This document shows, in pieces, positions 56,129 to 64,000 of a stretch of 64,000 bases of DNA. The stretch comes from Cryomorphaceae bacterium BACL29 MAG-121220-bin8. GTDB lineage: Bacteria; Bacteroidota; Bacteroidia; Flavobacteriales; Flavobacteriaceae. Location: positions 124,001-188,000 of the forward strand of contig CAJIYP010000001.1 in assembly GCA_905181705.1 (NCBI GenBank), written 5' to 3'. The notes below the pieces were generated by a model. It did not search any database. It had not been told where the DNA came from and saw nothing but the letters and a program-made list of their open reading frames with translations. Position 1 is the first letter of the stretch, and every line of letters begins with the position of its first letter. The position numbers and the translations under genes were made by a program.

Positions 56129-56161
56129 TTTTTTATAATTTTGTTTAAAAATTGAATTTTT

Positions 56162-56923
56162 ATGAAAATTATTATTTCACCTGCAAAGTCACTTGATTTT
56201 GATACTGAATTAACAAATAAGGATTTTTCAGTTCCATATTTTTTATCAGAATCTAAAATTATTAATGAATCTTTAAAAAAAAGGACACCAAGTGAACTTA
56301 AATCTTTAATGAGTATTTCTGATAAATTAGCAAATCTAAATTGGAAAAGAAATAATAGTTTTAAAACCCCTTTTGATTTAGATAACGCAAGACCAAGTAT
56401 TTTTACTTTTAACGGGGACGTGTACAATGGTTTAGATGCATTTAGCCTTTCTAACAATCAAATTAAAAAAGCTCAAAATTCTTTGAGAATACTTTCTGGT
56501 CTTTATGGCTTATTAAAGCCATTAGATTTAATTCAGCCCTACAGGCTTGAAATGGGCACCAAATTAGATATTGAGGGCTCTATTAACTTGTATGGGTTTT
56601 GGAAAAATAAAATCACGAAAAAAATAAATAATGAATTAATAGAAGATGAACTTTTTGTGAATTTAGCTAGTAATGAATATTCATCCGTTATTGATAAAAA
56701 AACATTGAATACAACTATGATATCTCCTTCTTTTAAAGACATGAAGAATGGTAAATTAAAAATTATTTCTTTTTATGCTAAAAAAGCAAGAGGAATGATG
56801 GTTAGATATATTTTGGATAATGAAATTAATAATCAGGAAGATCTTAAAGGGTTTGATTATGGAGGATACAGCTATAGCTTAGAAGAAAGCGAAAAAATAA
56901 ATGAGTTAGTCTTTATTAGATAG
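56162..56923 (+). CDS. yaaA: Peroxide stress protein YaaA
   Basis: A 253-residue DUF328/YaaA family protein, starting MKIIISPAKSLD (about 1-12) with the NGDVYNGLDA motif (about 87), PLDLIQPYRLEMGTKL (about 121-136) and SFYAKKARGMMVRY (about 201). Family members bind DNA and lower free iron under peroxide stress. The last base is followed directly by the end of convergent trpA (56924). Confidence 0.94.
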   Translation: MKIIISPAKSLDFDTELTNKDFSVPYFLSESKIINESLKKRTPSELKSLMSISDKLANLNWKRNNSFKTPFDLDNARPSIFTFNGDVYNGLDAFSLSNNQIKKAQNSLRILSGLYGLLKPLDLIQPYRLEMGTKLDIEGSINLYGFWKNKITKKINNELIEDELFVNLASNEYSSVIDKKTLNTTMISPSFKDMKNGKLKIISFYAKKARGMMVRYILDNEINNQEDLKGFDYGGYSYSLEESEKINELVFIR

Positions 56924-57692
56924 TTAATCTCTTATTTTTTTTACAAAATCACTTACTTTTTTAACCCCAAATTCTTTTAAATGTTTTATAAAAGCAGAAC
57001 CTATTATAGTTCCATTACTATGTTTAATAGCAGCATTATAAGTTTGTTTATTACTGATTCCAAAACCAATTAGTAAAGATGAGTTTAGATTCATTTTATT
57101 AATTCTTTCAAAATAATCTATTTGTTCTTTTGTAAAAGAATTAACCGCTCCAGTTATACTATAGCTACTAACCATATAAATAAAACCATTAGAAATTTTA
57201 TCGATGAATCGTATCCTTTTATTTGATGTTTGTGGAGTTATTAGAAACATATTAAGAAGATTATATTTATCAAAAATTGTTTGATAATTATCCTTGTAAA
57301 TTTCTACTGGTAAATCAGGAATTATTAAACCATCAATACCAACAGATTCACAGTCCTTCACAAAAAGATTCAACTCCATACTGCATTATTGGGTTAAAGT
57401 AACCCATTATGATTAGTGGAATGTCAGTTTCTTTTCTTAAGCCTTTTAGCTGTTCAAACAATTTTTTAGTATGTCATCCCATTATCTTAATGCTTGTGTT
57501 GAGCTTTCTTGAATGGTTGGACCGTCTGCCAATGGGTCACTGAAAGGTAGGCCAATTTCAACCATATCAACACCACACTTGTCCAAACTTTTTATAATTG
57601 TTGTTGTATCTGAAATATCTAGGAAAACCTGCAGTGAAATAAATGGACAGTATTTCTCTTTTTTTATTTAAAACTTTATTAATTCTATTCAT
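56924..57692 (-). pseudogene. trpA: Tryptophan synthase alpha subunit, four apparent +1 frame breaks
   Basis: TrpA cleaves indole-3-glycerol phosphate. The start is the ATG at 57692. Fragments in order are FTAGFP, then [22 protein letters not shown] (start [16 protein letters not shown], catalytic Glu), then [12 protein letters not shown], then the 151-residue C-terminal part (56924-57379) with GLIIPDLP and GFGISN. They sit in different frames. Removing one base at each of four sites (near 57619, 57484, 57468 and in the A run 57362-57366) gives an uninterrupted 254-residue protein, the normal length. All four are insertions. The start overlaps the sulfatase stop by 8 bases. As written it cannot make active TrpA. 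Confidence 0.85.
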
Positions 57693-59235
57693 CAGAGGGT
57701 TTCAAATATGTTCTTTTGCCATTTGTGTCATGTAAATCTCCTGGTGTATATTTTATCCTGTCGTATGGCTTTTGTTCAAATTGTCTCCCAAGTCCTTTGG
57801 GCTTAACTCTTGCGTCAGCAATTCTTATATTAATTTCCATTTTTAAAGAATCTAAAACTTGTGAATAATTTTGATTATTTGCAAGGTTTATTAATTCTTC
57901 CTTATCATTAGTATGATCATAAAGTTCAAAACCTAATTCACCATTCTCTCCCCATTTGGTAAGTCTATACCTTTCTGATTTAATTGAATATCCATTTCTC
58001 CATCTTGTTAAAGCACTGTTTCTTACTTTAAAATTAGAATCTTCAAATACTGGTACTAAACTTTTTCCAACAACATGATCAGGAGATTTTATTCCAGTAA
58101 GTTCCATTAATGTGGGGTAGATGTCTATCAACTCAACAGGGGAGTTGCTTTTTATGCCTTTTTCGATTCCAGGGCCAGAAAAAATTAAAGGAACTCTAGT
58201 AGAGTTGTCAAATAGCGTTTGTTTTTGCCAATATCCGTGTTCTCCTAGATGATACCCATGGTCAGATGAAAAAACAATTATAGTATTTTTATCTAAACCA
58301 GTTTTTTCTAATTTATCCAGAACTCTCCCTATTTGAGCATCCATGAAAGAAATAGTTGCATAATAAGCTTCTTTAATCTCTTGAGACAATTCCTTATTAG
58401 ATTTTAAATTTAATTTAATTTGATCTTTTTTTGCTCTTATTGACCTTGCTGCCGGTGTCTGGAATCGATTTTAAATATTCATCGCTGACTCCTGTGTAAG
58501 GGATGACCATATCCTCTTTTTCATACATATTAAAATATTTTTTTGGAGCAACATAGGGCGTGTGTGGTTTGAAAAATCCAACAGCTAAAAAGAAATTTTG
58601 TCCATTTTTTGAAAATTTTTCAAGTTGTTCAACCGCTTCAGTAGCGACTATTCCATCAGTTTGTTCTTCATCAGTTCCATCTGCTTCTAGCCAACTTAAA
58701 GTTCCACCATAATTTCTTTTACTTAATGTATTTATTTTATATTCTTCCTCTTTATCTCTTCCCCAAGGATTTATTGTGTAATCCCAAGTATAAATATCAT
58801 CTGAACTGGAACTACCTATTGATCCTGGATTGTCATAATGAAATATTTTTCCAATTCTAACAGATCTGTAATTTTGTTGTCTATAACGTTGACCAAGAGT
58901 TACAACGTCAGGTGTCGTTGTTCTTATGTCTACATTAAGTTTGGTGTGCATTGTTTGATCAGAATACATGCCTGTCATAAAAGAAGCTCTAGATGGTCCG
59001 CACACAGGGTATTGATTATGAGCATTTTCAAAAAGAACACCTCGACTAGCTAGCTTATCAATATTAGGACTTATTACCTGAGGATGATCCTATATGATCC
59101 TAAATCACAATTTAAATCATCCGTCATTATAAATAATACGTTAAGTTTTTGATTTTTATCAACTTCAACTTTTTTGTTGCATCCAAATAATGTAACAATA
59201 CAAAATAAATGTAAAAATAATTTAATTGATTTCAT
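57685..59235 (-). pseudogene. Lipoprotein sulfatase (S1 family, C-x-P-S-R type) with two frame breaks
   Basis: The start is ATG 59235, giving lipoprotein signal MKSIKLFLHLFCIVTLFGC. Next are metal-binding MTDDLN, the formylglycine-precursor motif VCGPSRASFMTG (C-x-P-S-R), an HTPYVAP segment and the C-terminal metal site SDHGYHLGEHGYW. All catalytic signatures of a type I sulfatase are there, in the iduronate-2-sulfatase-like branch common in Bacteroidota. The frame breaks near 59087-59094 and at the CC pair 58452-58453. Repairing them gives about 516 residues, normal for the family. The long readable parts are 58415-59005 and 57685-58389. It lies 80 bases after trpB, with a faint TATATTTA box upstream, and its stop overlaps trpA. 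Confidence 0.85.
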
Positions 59236-59315
59236 GTGGTTCTATTTTTAATTCAATTTATTAAATATAAAATTCATTATCATCATCTAATAGTTCAGAT
59301 TTGATTATAAATCAT

Positions 59316-60504
59316 TCATAACTTAAAATAATCAATGTAGGTGTCTAAGTCTTTGTCTCCTCTTCCAGAACAATTAAAAACAATGACATCATTTTTTTTA
59401 AATTTCATTTTATCTAGAACCGCAAAAGCATGAGAAGTTTCTATTGCAGGAATAATTCCCTCCATTCGTGATAAAATTAACCCCCATTCCATGGCTTCTT
59501 TATCTTCAATAGAAATGAATTTTCCTCTCCCTGACTTATATAAGTTTGCATGCATTGGACCAACTCCGGGGTAATCAAGTCCAGCAGAAATAGAATAAGG
59601 TTCTGTTATTTGTCCATCCTGAGTTTGCATCAACAGAGTTTTAGAACCATGAATTATTCCTTCTTTACCTAATACTGAGGTTGCTGCACTTTCGCCAGAG
59701 TTTATTCCTTTTCCTGCTGCTTCTACGCAAATTATTTTAACTTTTTTATTATCTAAATAAGGATAAAATATTCCTGCTGCATTACTTCCACCACCAACAC
59801 AAGCTATAACATAATTAGGGTTTTCATTTCCCTCAAGCTTTTTTTAATTGTTTTTTAACTTCATTGCCTATAACTGATTGAAATCTGGCTACCATATCTG
59901 GATAGGGGTGGGGTCCAACAACCGAACCAATAATGTAATGTGTATCAATAGGATTATTAATCCAGTCCCTAATTGCCTCATTAGTAGCGTCTTTTAAAGT
60001 TTTACTTCCGGAAATAGCTGGTCTAACTTCAGCTCCTAACATTTTCATTCTAGCAACATTAGGTGCTTGTCTTTTTATGTCTATTTCACCCATATATATA
60101 ATACACTTAATTCCCATGAGAGCACAAACAGTTGCAGTAGCAACCCCATGTTGACCAGCCCCAGTTTCAGCAATTATTCTAGTTTTTTTTAGTTTTTTAG
60201 CTAGTAATATTTGTCCGATAGTGTTATTAATTTTATGAGCTCCAGTATGACATAAATCCTCTCTTTTTAAATAAACTTTTGTGTTGTATTTTTCAGAAAG
60301 TCTTTTTGCATAATACAATGGGGTAGGTCTACCTACGTATTTTTCTAGTAAATCACTAAACTCTTTTTTGAAATTTTTTTCAGATGAAATTTTTAAATAT
60401 TTAGATTTAAGTTCTTCAATATTTGCATACATCATTTCAGGTATAAATGCTCCACCAAAATCACCGTAAAAACCATTTTCATCTACATTGTAAGAAGTTT
60501 TCAT
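59316..60504 (-). CDS. trpB: Tryptophan synthase beta subunit, one frameshift
   Basis: TrpB joins indole and serine with PLP. The first 223 residues (60504-59833) carry [12 protein letters not shown], the GRPTPL motif and the PLP lysine in HTGAHKINN (about residue 87). The rest continues in another frame: [17 protein letters not shown] (phosphate loop GGGSNA), then [15 protein letters not shown] and GLDYPGVGP, to 59316. The break is in the T run at 59839-59845 (7 bases; 6 would restore [20 protein letters not shown]). The repaired protein is 395 residues, normal. It starts with a 4-base overlap of trpF. Confidence 0.92.
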
Positions 60505-61112
60505 TTTTCTATTTTTTTTATTAGTTCCTTAATTTTTTTATAATCTTTTAAACCTGGTTTAGTTTCAAATTTACTGTTGATGTCAATTCCTAGTATTGGT
60601 ATTTTTAGTTCTTTAAGATTTAAAATATCTTCAAAATCATTAACATCAATACCTCCGCTTAATAAAAATGGTTTTTTAGAGTTGTATTTGTTTAGAATTT
60701 TCCAATCAAATTTAATCCCATTACCACCATAAGATTCTCCTTTTGTATCAAACAAGAAATATTCACATGATTCTTCAAATAAATTTAATTTTTCAAAATC
60801 AAATTCTGTCCCAATACTAAATACCTTAATCACTTTACAGTGTGATTTGATCATTTTACAAAATGTAAAATCCTCATCTCCGTGTAATTGAACGTAATCA
60901 AGATTATATTTATTTACTTTATCAATTATTAAATCATATGATTGGTTAACAAAAACTCCAACTTTTTTTATATTATTTGGGAGTAGAATTTTTTTTTCAT
61001 TGAAAAATCTTTTTGATTTTGGCCAGAAAATAAAACCCATAAAATCTGGATTCAAATTATTTATTTCAGAAATATTATTTTCAAACTTCATTCCACAAAC
61101 TTTCAATTTCAT
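60501..61112 (-). CDS. trpF: Phosphoribosylanthranilate isomerase
   Basis: Third of the anthranilate-branch enzymes, a TIM barrel of 203 residues. Motifs: [12 protein letters not shown] at the start, [11 protein letters not shown] (about 27), VQLHGDED (about 74), and the C-terminal [10 protein letters not shown] and [16 protein letters not shown] (about 174). It starts 1 base after trpC ends and overlaps trpB by 4 bases, so translation is coupled. Confidence 0.97.
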   Translation of the reverse strand: MKLKVCGMKFENNISEINNLNPDFMGFIFWPKSKRFFNEKKILLPNNIKKVGVFVNQSYDLIIDKVNKYNLDYVQLHGDEDFTFCKMIKSHCKVIKVFSIGTEFDFEKLNLFEESCEYFLFDTKGESYGGNGIKFDWKILNKYNSKKPFLLSGGIDVNDFEDILNLKELKIPILGIDINSKFETKPGLKDYKKIKELIKKIEK

Positions 61113-61113
61113 T

Positions 61114-61902
61114 TTACTTGTTTTTTAAATTATTTATGAAATTACAAGCTTTTTTTCCTGGATTTTTTTCTTTCATAAAATTTTCACCCATTAGAAAACC
61201 TTCAAACCCATAATCTACAAGTTCCATTATTTCTCTCTTATTAGTTAGTCCACTTTCCGAAATTTTAACAAATTCTTTGGGTATAAATTTTGCTAAATCT
61301 TTACTAGTTTGAATATCAACTTCAAATGTTTTTAAATTTCTATTATTTACCCCGATAATGTTTATAGAATCAATTAAACAATTATCTAATTCATTAATAT
61401 TATGAATTTCAATTAAAACTTCTAATCCTAAATTTTTAGCAAATTGGCTAAAATTTCTTATTGTCTCTTTTTTTAAGCAGGATGCAATTAAAAGAATTGC
61501 ATCTGCTCCTAATGCTTTTGCTTCATGTATTTGATACTCATCAATTATAAATTCTTTTCTTAAAATTGGTAAGTGAGTATTGTTTCTAGCAATTACTAAA
61601 TCTTTTGATGACCCTCCAAAATATTTGTTATCAGTCAAAATAGATATTCCACAAACACCTGCATTTTCATACCCTTTTATCACTTTATCAACAGAAGAAT
61701 TATTATTTATCACAGATTTTGAAGGAGATTTTCTTTTAAATTCTGAAATTATTCCAAAATCACTATTTATTAAACTTTTAGATAAAGAGTTTGTATTTCG
61801 ATTAAAATCTTTAAACTTTTCAAGATCTGAAAATGAATTGTTTTTCTTACATATTTCTATTTCAGTTTTTTTAGTTTCTATTATTTTATTTAGAATACTC
61901 AT
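61114..61902 (-). CDS. trpC: Indole-3-glycerol phosphate synthase
   Basis: A 262-residue TIM barrel. The catalytic signatures are IISEFKRKSPSK (about 50), ILTDNKYFGGS (about 86), LRKEFIIDEYQIHEA (about 108), IGVNNRNL (about 176) and ISESGL (about 207). The start codon overlaps the trpD stop by one base (TAATG), so it is coupled to trpD. Confidence 0.97.
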   Translation of the reverse strand: MSILNKIIETKKTEIEICKKNNSFSDLEKFKDFNRNTNSLSKSLINSDFGIISEFKRKSPSKSVINNNSSVDKVIKGYENAGVCGISILTDNKYFGGSSKDLVIARNNTHLPILRKEFIIDEYQIHEAKALGADAILLIASCLKKETIRNFSQFAKNLGLEVLIEIHNINELDNCLIDSINIIGVNNRNLKTFEVDIQTSKDLAKFIPKEFVKISESGLTNKREIMELVDYGFEGFLMGENFMKEKNPGKKACNFINNLKNK

Positions 61903-62895
61903 TATTTACTTAAGTTTTTTAAAGTTTTAAATGCATTTAAAGCTTTTCCCGAGATTAAAGATTCTTTTGCTTTTTCAATTCCAACTTTTATACTGATATT
62001 TTCAACTGTTGAAATTGCTATTCCAGAATTCACCATTACAACATTATTTTGTTGTGTAGTCCCATTATTGTTTAGAATATTCATAAAAATTTTGGCAGAT
62101 TCTAAAATTGATTTACCGCCAATTATTGATTTTGGATTTAAAATATTTAAGTTAAAATCCGAGGGTTCTAATATTTTTTCAGATTCATTAGAAATGATTT
62201 TAACATTTCCAGTTAATGACACCTCATCATAACCATCCAGCGAATGGATTATTGAAAAATTTTGATTTGATTTTTGAAATAGATAAGAATATAATCTTGC
62301 TAATTCTAAACTGAAAACTCCAACCATTTGATTTTTTGGTGATGAGGGATTTACAAGAGGACCTAGCATATTGAAAAAAGTTTTTAGACCAAGTTCTTTT
62401 CTTATTGGCGCAACATGTTTCATAGCGGGATGAAATAGCGGAGCATGTAAAATACATATGCCACTTTTTTCAATACAGTTTTTTAAAAAGCTTTGATTAT
62501 TAGAAAATTTTATTCCCAAATTTTCTAACACATTACTTGAACCACAAGAAGATGAAACTCCATAATTCCCGTGTTTTGCAACTTTAATACCAGCTCCTGC
62601 CGTTACAAAAGCCGAAATAGTAGAAATATTGAAAGTATCTTTGTTGTCACCACCGGTTCCGCATAAATCAATTGTATTATAATCTTTTAAATCAACTGGT
62701 ATACATAAGTCCATTAGAGCATCTTTAAATCCTTCAAGTTCCTCTAATGTGATATTTCTCATCATGTAAACAGTCAAAAATGATGTAACATATGAACTGA
62801 TTATATTTTCCGCTGGAAATATTAACTAAAGTATTTTTAGCTTCTTCTTTGGAAAGAGTTTTATGAGTTATTAGTTTATTTAAAATATCTTTCAT
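61902..62895 (-). CDS. trpD: Anthranilate phosphoribosyltransferase, one frameshift
   Basis: The start is ATG 62895, 2 bases after the trpG stop. About 33 N-terminal residues (MKDILNKLITHKTLSKEE...) are followed by a frame change near 62795-62796, then 292 more residues with CGTGGDNKDTFNIS (PRPP motif, about residue 80), KHGNYGVSSSCGSSN and HPAMKHVAPIRKELG. Deleting one A from the AA pair at 62795-62796 (plus strand) gives NQSYVTSFLTVYMM and a 330-residue protein, normal for TrpD. As written, translation stops early, though a later start at 62777 would leave a large inactive part. Confidence 0.9.
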
Positions 62896-62897
62896 TA

Positions 62898-63458
62898 TTA
62901 AATTTTTAACCAATTTTTTAGAAGAGATTTTCCACTTTCTGTCAGTATGGATTCAGGATGAAATTGAACCCCTCTAATATTAAGGGACTTGTGTTTTAGA
63001 GCCATTATTTGACCATTCTCATCAAATGCTAAAGCTTCTAATTCATTTGGCAAAGGTTCCTTTACTACCCAAGAATGGTAACGTCCAACTTTTAATGGAT
63101 TTGGTAAGTCTTTAAAAATAGGATCTTCTTTAACAATATTAATATCTGTTGCAACTCCGTGATAAACAGTTTCTAGATTGATAAGTTCTGCCCCAAAAAC
63201 TTCTGCAATTGCTTGGTGTCCTAAACAAACTCCTAAAATACTTTTAGAGCTAGAATAAAAAGAAATAATTTCTTTTAAAAGGCCAGCTTCATTAGGGATT
63301 CCAGGGCCTGGAGAAAGTACAATTTTGTCAAATTTTTCAATTTCTTTTATGTTTACTTGATCATTTCTTTTTACTGTTACATCACAGCCAAGCTCCTCTA
63401 AATAATGAACTAAGTTATAAGTAAAAGAATCGTAATTATCAATAACTATAATTTTCAT
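62898..63458 (-). CDS. trpG: Anthranilate synthase component II (glutamine amidotransferase)
   Basis: A 186-residue class I amidotransferase that supplies ammonia to TrpE. The motifs are IDNYDSFTYNLVHYLEE (start), LSPGPGIPNEAG (about 48-59), the catalytic Cys in GVCLGHQA (about 77) and the His-Glu in FHPESILTESG (about 166). It follows trpE by 2 bases and is followed by trpD after 2 bases. Confidence 0.97.
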   Translation of the reverse strand: MKIIVIDNYDSFTYNLVHYLEELGCDVTVKRNDQVNIKEIEKFDKIVLSPGPGIPNEAGLLKEIISFYSSSKSILGVCLGHQAIAEVFGAELINLETVYHGVATDINIVKEDPIFKDLPNPLKVGRYHSWVVKEPLPNELEALAFDENGQIMALKHKSLNIRGVQFHPESILTESGKSLLKNWLKI

Positions 63459-63460
63459 AA

Positions 63461-64000
63461 TTAAATTTTTTCAGCAATTTCTAACGCACTATTTAATGCG
63501 CCAAGTTTGTTATAAATTTCTTGTAATTCGTTTTCTGCTTTTGATTTTGAGACAATTCCTGCACCTGCTTGAAACAAGAGTTCATAATTTTTGCTTAAAA
63601 AAGAACGAATTATTATGGCATGATTAAAATTTCCTTCAAAGTCCATAAATCCTATAGCCCCCCCATAAAAAGATCTGTTACAGGTCTCATATTCATCTAT
63701 AAGTTGCATTGCTCTATGTTTTGGAGCTCCAGTCAATGTTCCAGCCGGAAATGTGTCGGCTGCTATTTGAAATGTTGAGGAACCATTTTTCTTTATTCCA
63801 GTGACTTTAGAAACCAAATGAATAACATGAGAATAAAATTGAATCTCTCTGTCTTTTTCGACTTTTACATCATTTCCATTTCTACTTAGATCATTTCTAG
63901 CAAGGTCTACAAGCATCATGTGTTCACTATTTTCTTTGTCATCTTTTGAAAGTTTTTCGGCTTTTTTAGAATCCTCTAAATCATTTCCAGATCTTTTAAA
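63461..64000 (-). CDS. trpE: Anthranilate synthase component I, 5' part beyond window edge
   Basis: Only the C-terminal ~179 residues are in the window; the frame stays open to base 64000. The chorismate-binding core shows RSGNDLEDSKK (about residue 3 of the visible part), HMMLVDLARNDLSRNG, FPAGTLTGAPKHRAMQLIDE and the closing FQAGAGIVSKSK. It is the first trp gene seen and reads into trpG after 2 bases. The operon's promoter and any leader lie outside the window. Confidence 0.95.
   Translation of the reverse strand, partial: FKRSGNDLEDSKKAEKLSKDDKENSEHMMLVDLARNDLSRNGNDVKVEKDREIQFYSHVIHLVSKVTGIKKNGSSTFQIAADTFPAGTLTGAPKHRAMQLIDEYETCNRSFYGGAIGFMDFEGNFNHAIIIRSFLSKNYELLFQAGAGIVSKSKAENELQEIYNKLGALNSALEIAEKI

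Noticed and set aside
57360-57692. Programmed +1 frameshifting in trpA
   Set aside because: Four shifts at unlike sequences, only two of them at stop codons, with no conserved slippery site or downstream structure; error or decay explains it more simply.
58415-59005. Two separate sulfatase genes (58415-59005 and 57685-58389)
   Set aside because: The first has the active-site half and the second the C-terminal metal site; one single-base change joins them into one normal-length sulfatase.

Overview
The window is AT-rich, densely packed bacterial chromosome that reads as a marine member of the Flavobacteriaceae (Bacteroidota). Several things point there. Promoter-like TAnnTTTG boxes precede many genes and Shine-Dalgarno sequences are largely absent. 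One protein ends in a type IX secretion sorting-like tail. There are SusD-free but typical flavobacterial families: a putative porin next to rnhB, a DUF5117-type metzincin, a DUF1800/DUF1501 pair, DUF4136 and DUF1573. Familiar flavobacterial gene orders are present, such as birA / rsfS-ftsH-LUD-cdsA-psd and alaS / M23-merR. No CRISPR array, phage, insertion sequence or integrase was seen.

Layout. 1-480: the end of a small membrane protein, a terminator and an initiator tRNA. 0.5-2.7 kb: the GTPases era and der. 2.7-10.4 kb: merR and an M23 peptidase, divergent alaS, a DUF4136 lipoprotein, then a PLP enzyme / glucosaminidase / hemL operon. 10.4-20.7 kb: a secreted metzincin, lysS, a short unlisted YqaE/Pmp3 gene, lipB, a large lipoprotein with rnhB, and a porin. 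20.7-26.7 kb: glutamate synthase gltB-gltD. 26.9-29.4 kb: nhaD-folC. 29.5-31.7 kb: a BspA-like surface lipoprotein gene with about a dozen 25-residue repeats and at least six frame breaks. 31.8 kb: tRNA-Val with a terminator. 32-35 kb: the DUF1800/DUF1501 export pair. 35-42 kb: a coiled-coil 'zinc ribbon' protein, Nif3, lpxK, lipA, an Nramp-like transporter, an ECF sigma factor, a small Cys protein, murB and DUF1573. 42-50.6 kb: valS and the envelope/lipid cluster psd-cdsA-LUD-ftsH-rsfS facing birA-yqaA. 50.6-56.9 kb: SDR, SRPBCC, pyrE, NUDIX, coaD, ddl, PASTA, rluD, yaaA. 56.9-64 kb: the tryptophan operon, transcribed right to left as trpE-G-D-C-F-B-[sulfatase]-A, with trpE cut by the window edge.

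How it works together. Most of the window is housekeeping: translation (alaS, lysS, valS, two tRNAs, era, der, rsfS, rluD), envelope construction (murB, ddl, lpxK, cdsA, psd, M23, glucosaminidase, porin), cofactors (lipA/lipB, birA, hemL, coaD, folC) and amino-acid or nitrogen metabolism (gltBD, trp).

The unusual parts are three. First, frame breaks cluster at 30.2-30.7 kb and 57.3-59.9 kb, with singles in murB and trpD. The repaired lengths of TrpA, TrpB, TrpD and MurB match their families as I recall them, so uncorrected sequence error is the leading explanation, with true decay the alternative. Second, a lipoprotein sulfatase gene is wedged between trpB and trpA and its stop overlaps the trpA start. 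Third, compaction is extreme: four convergent gene pairs share a 4-base overlap of stop codons, and some -7 boxes sit 4-7 bases from the start codon, which suggests leaderless mRNAs.
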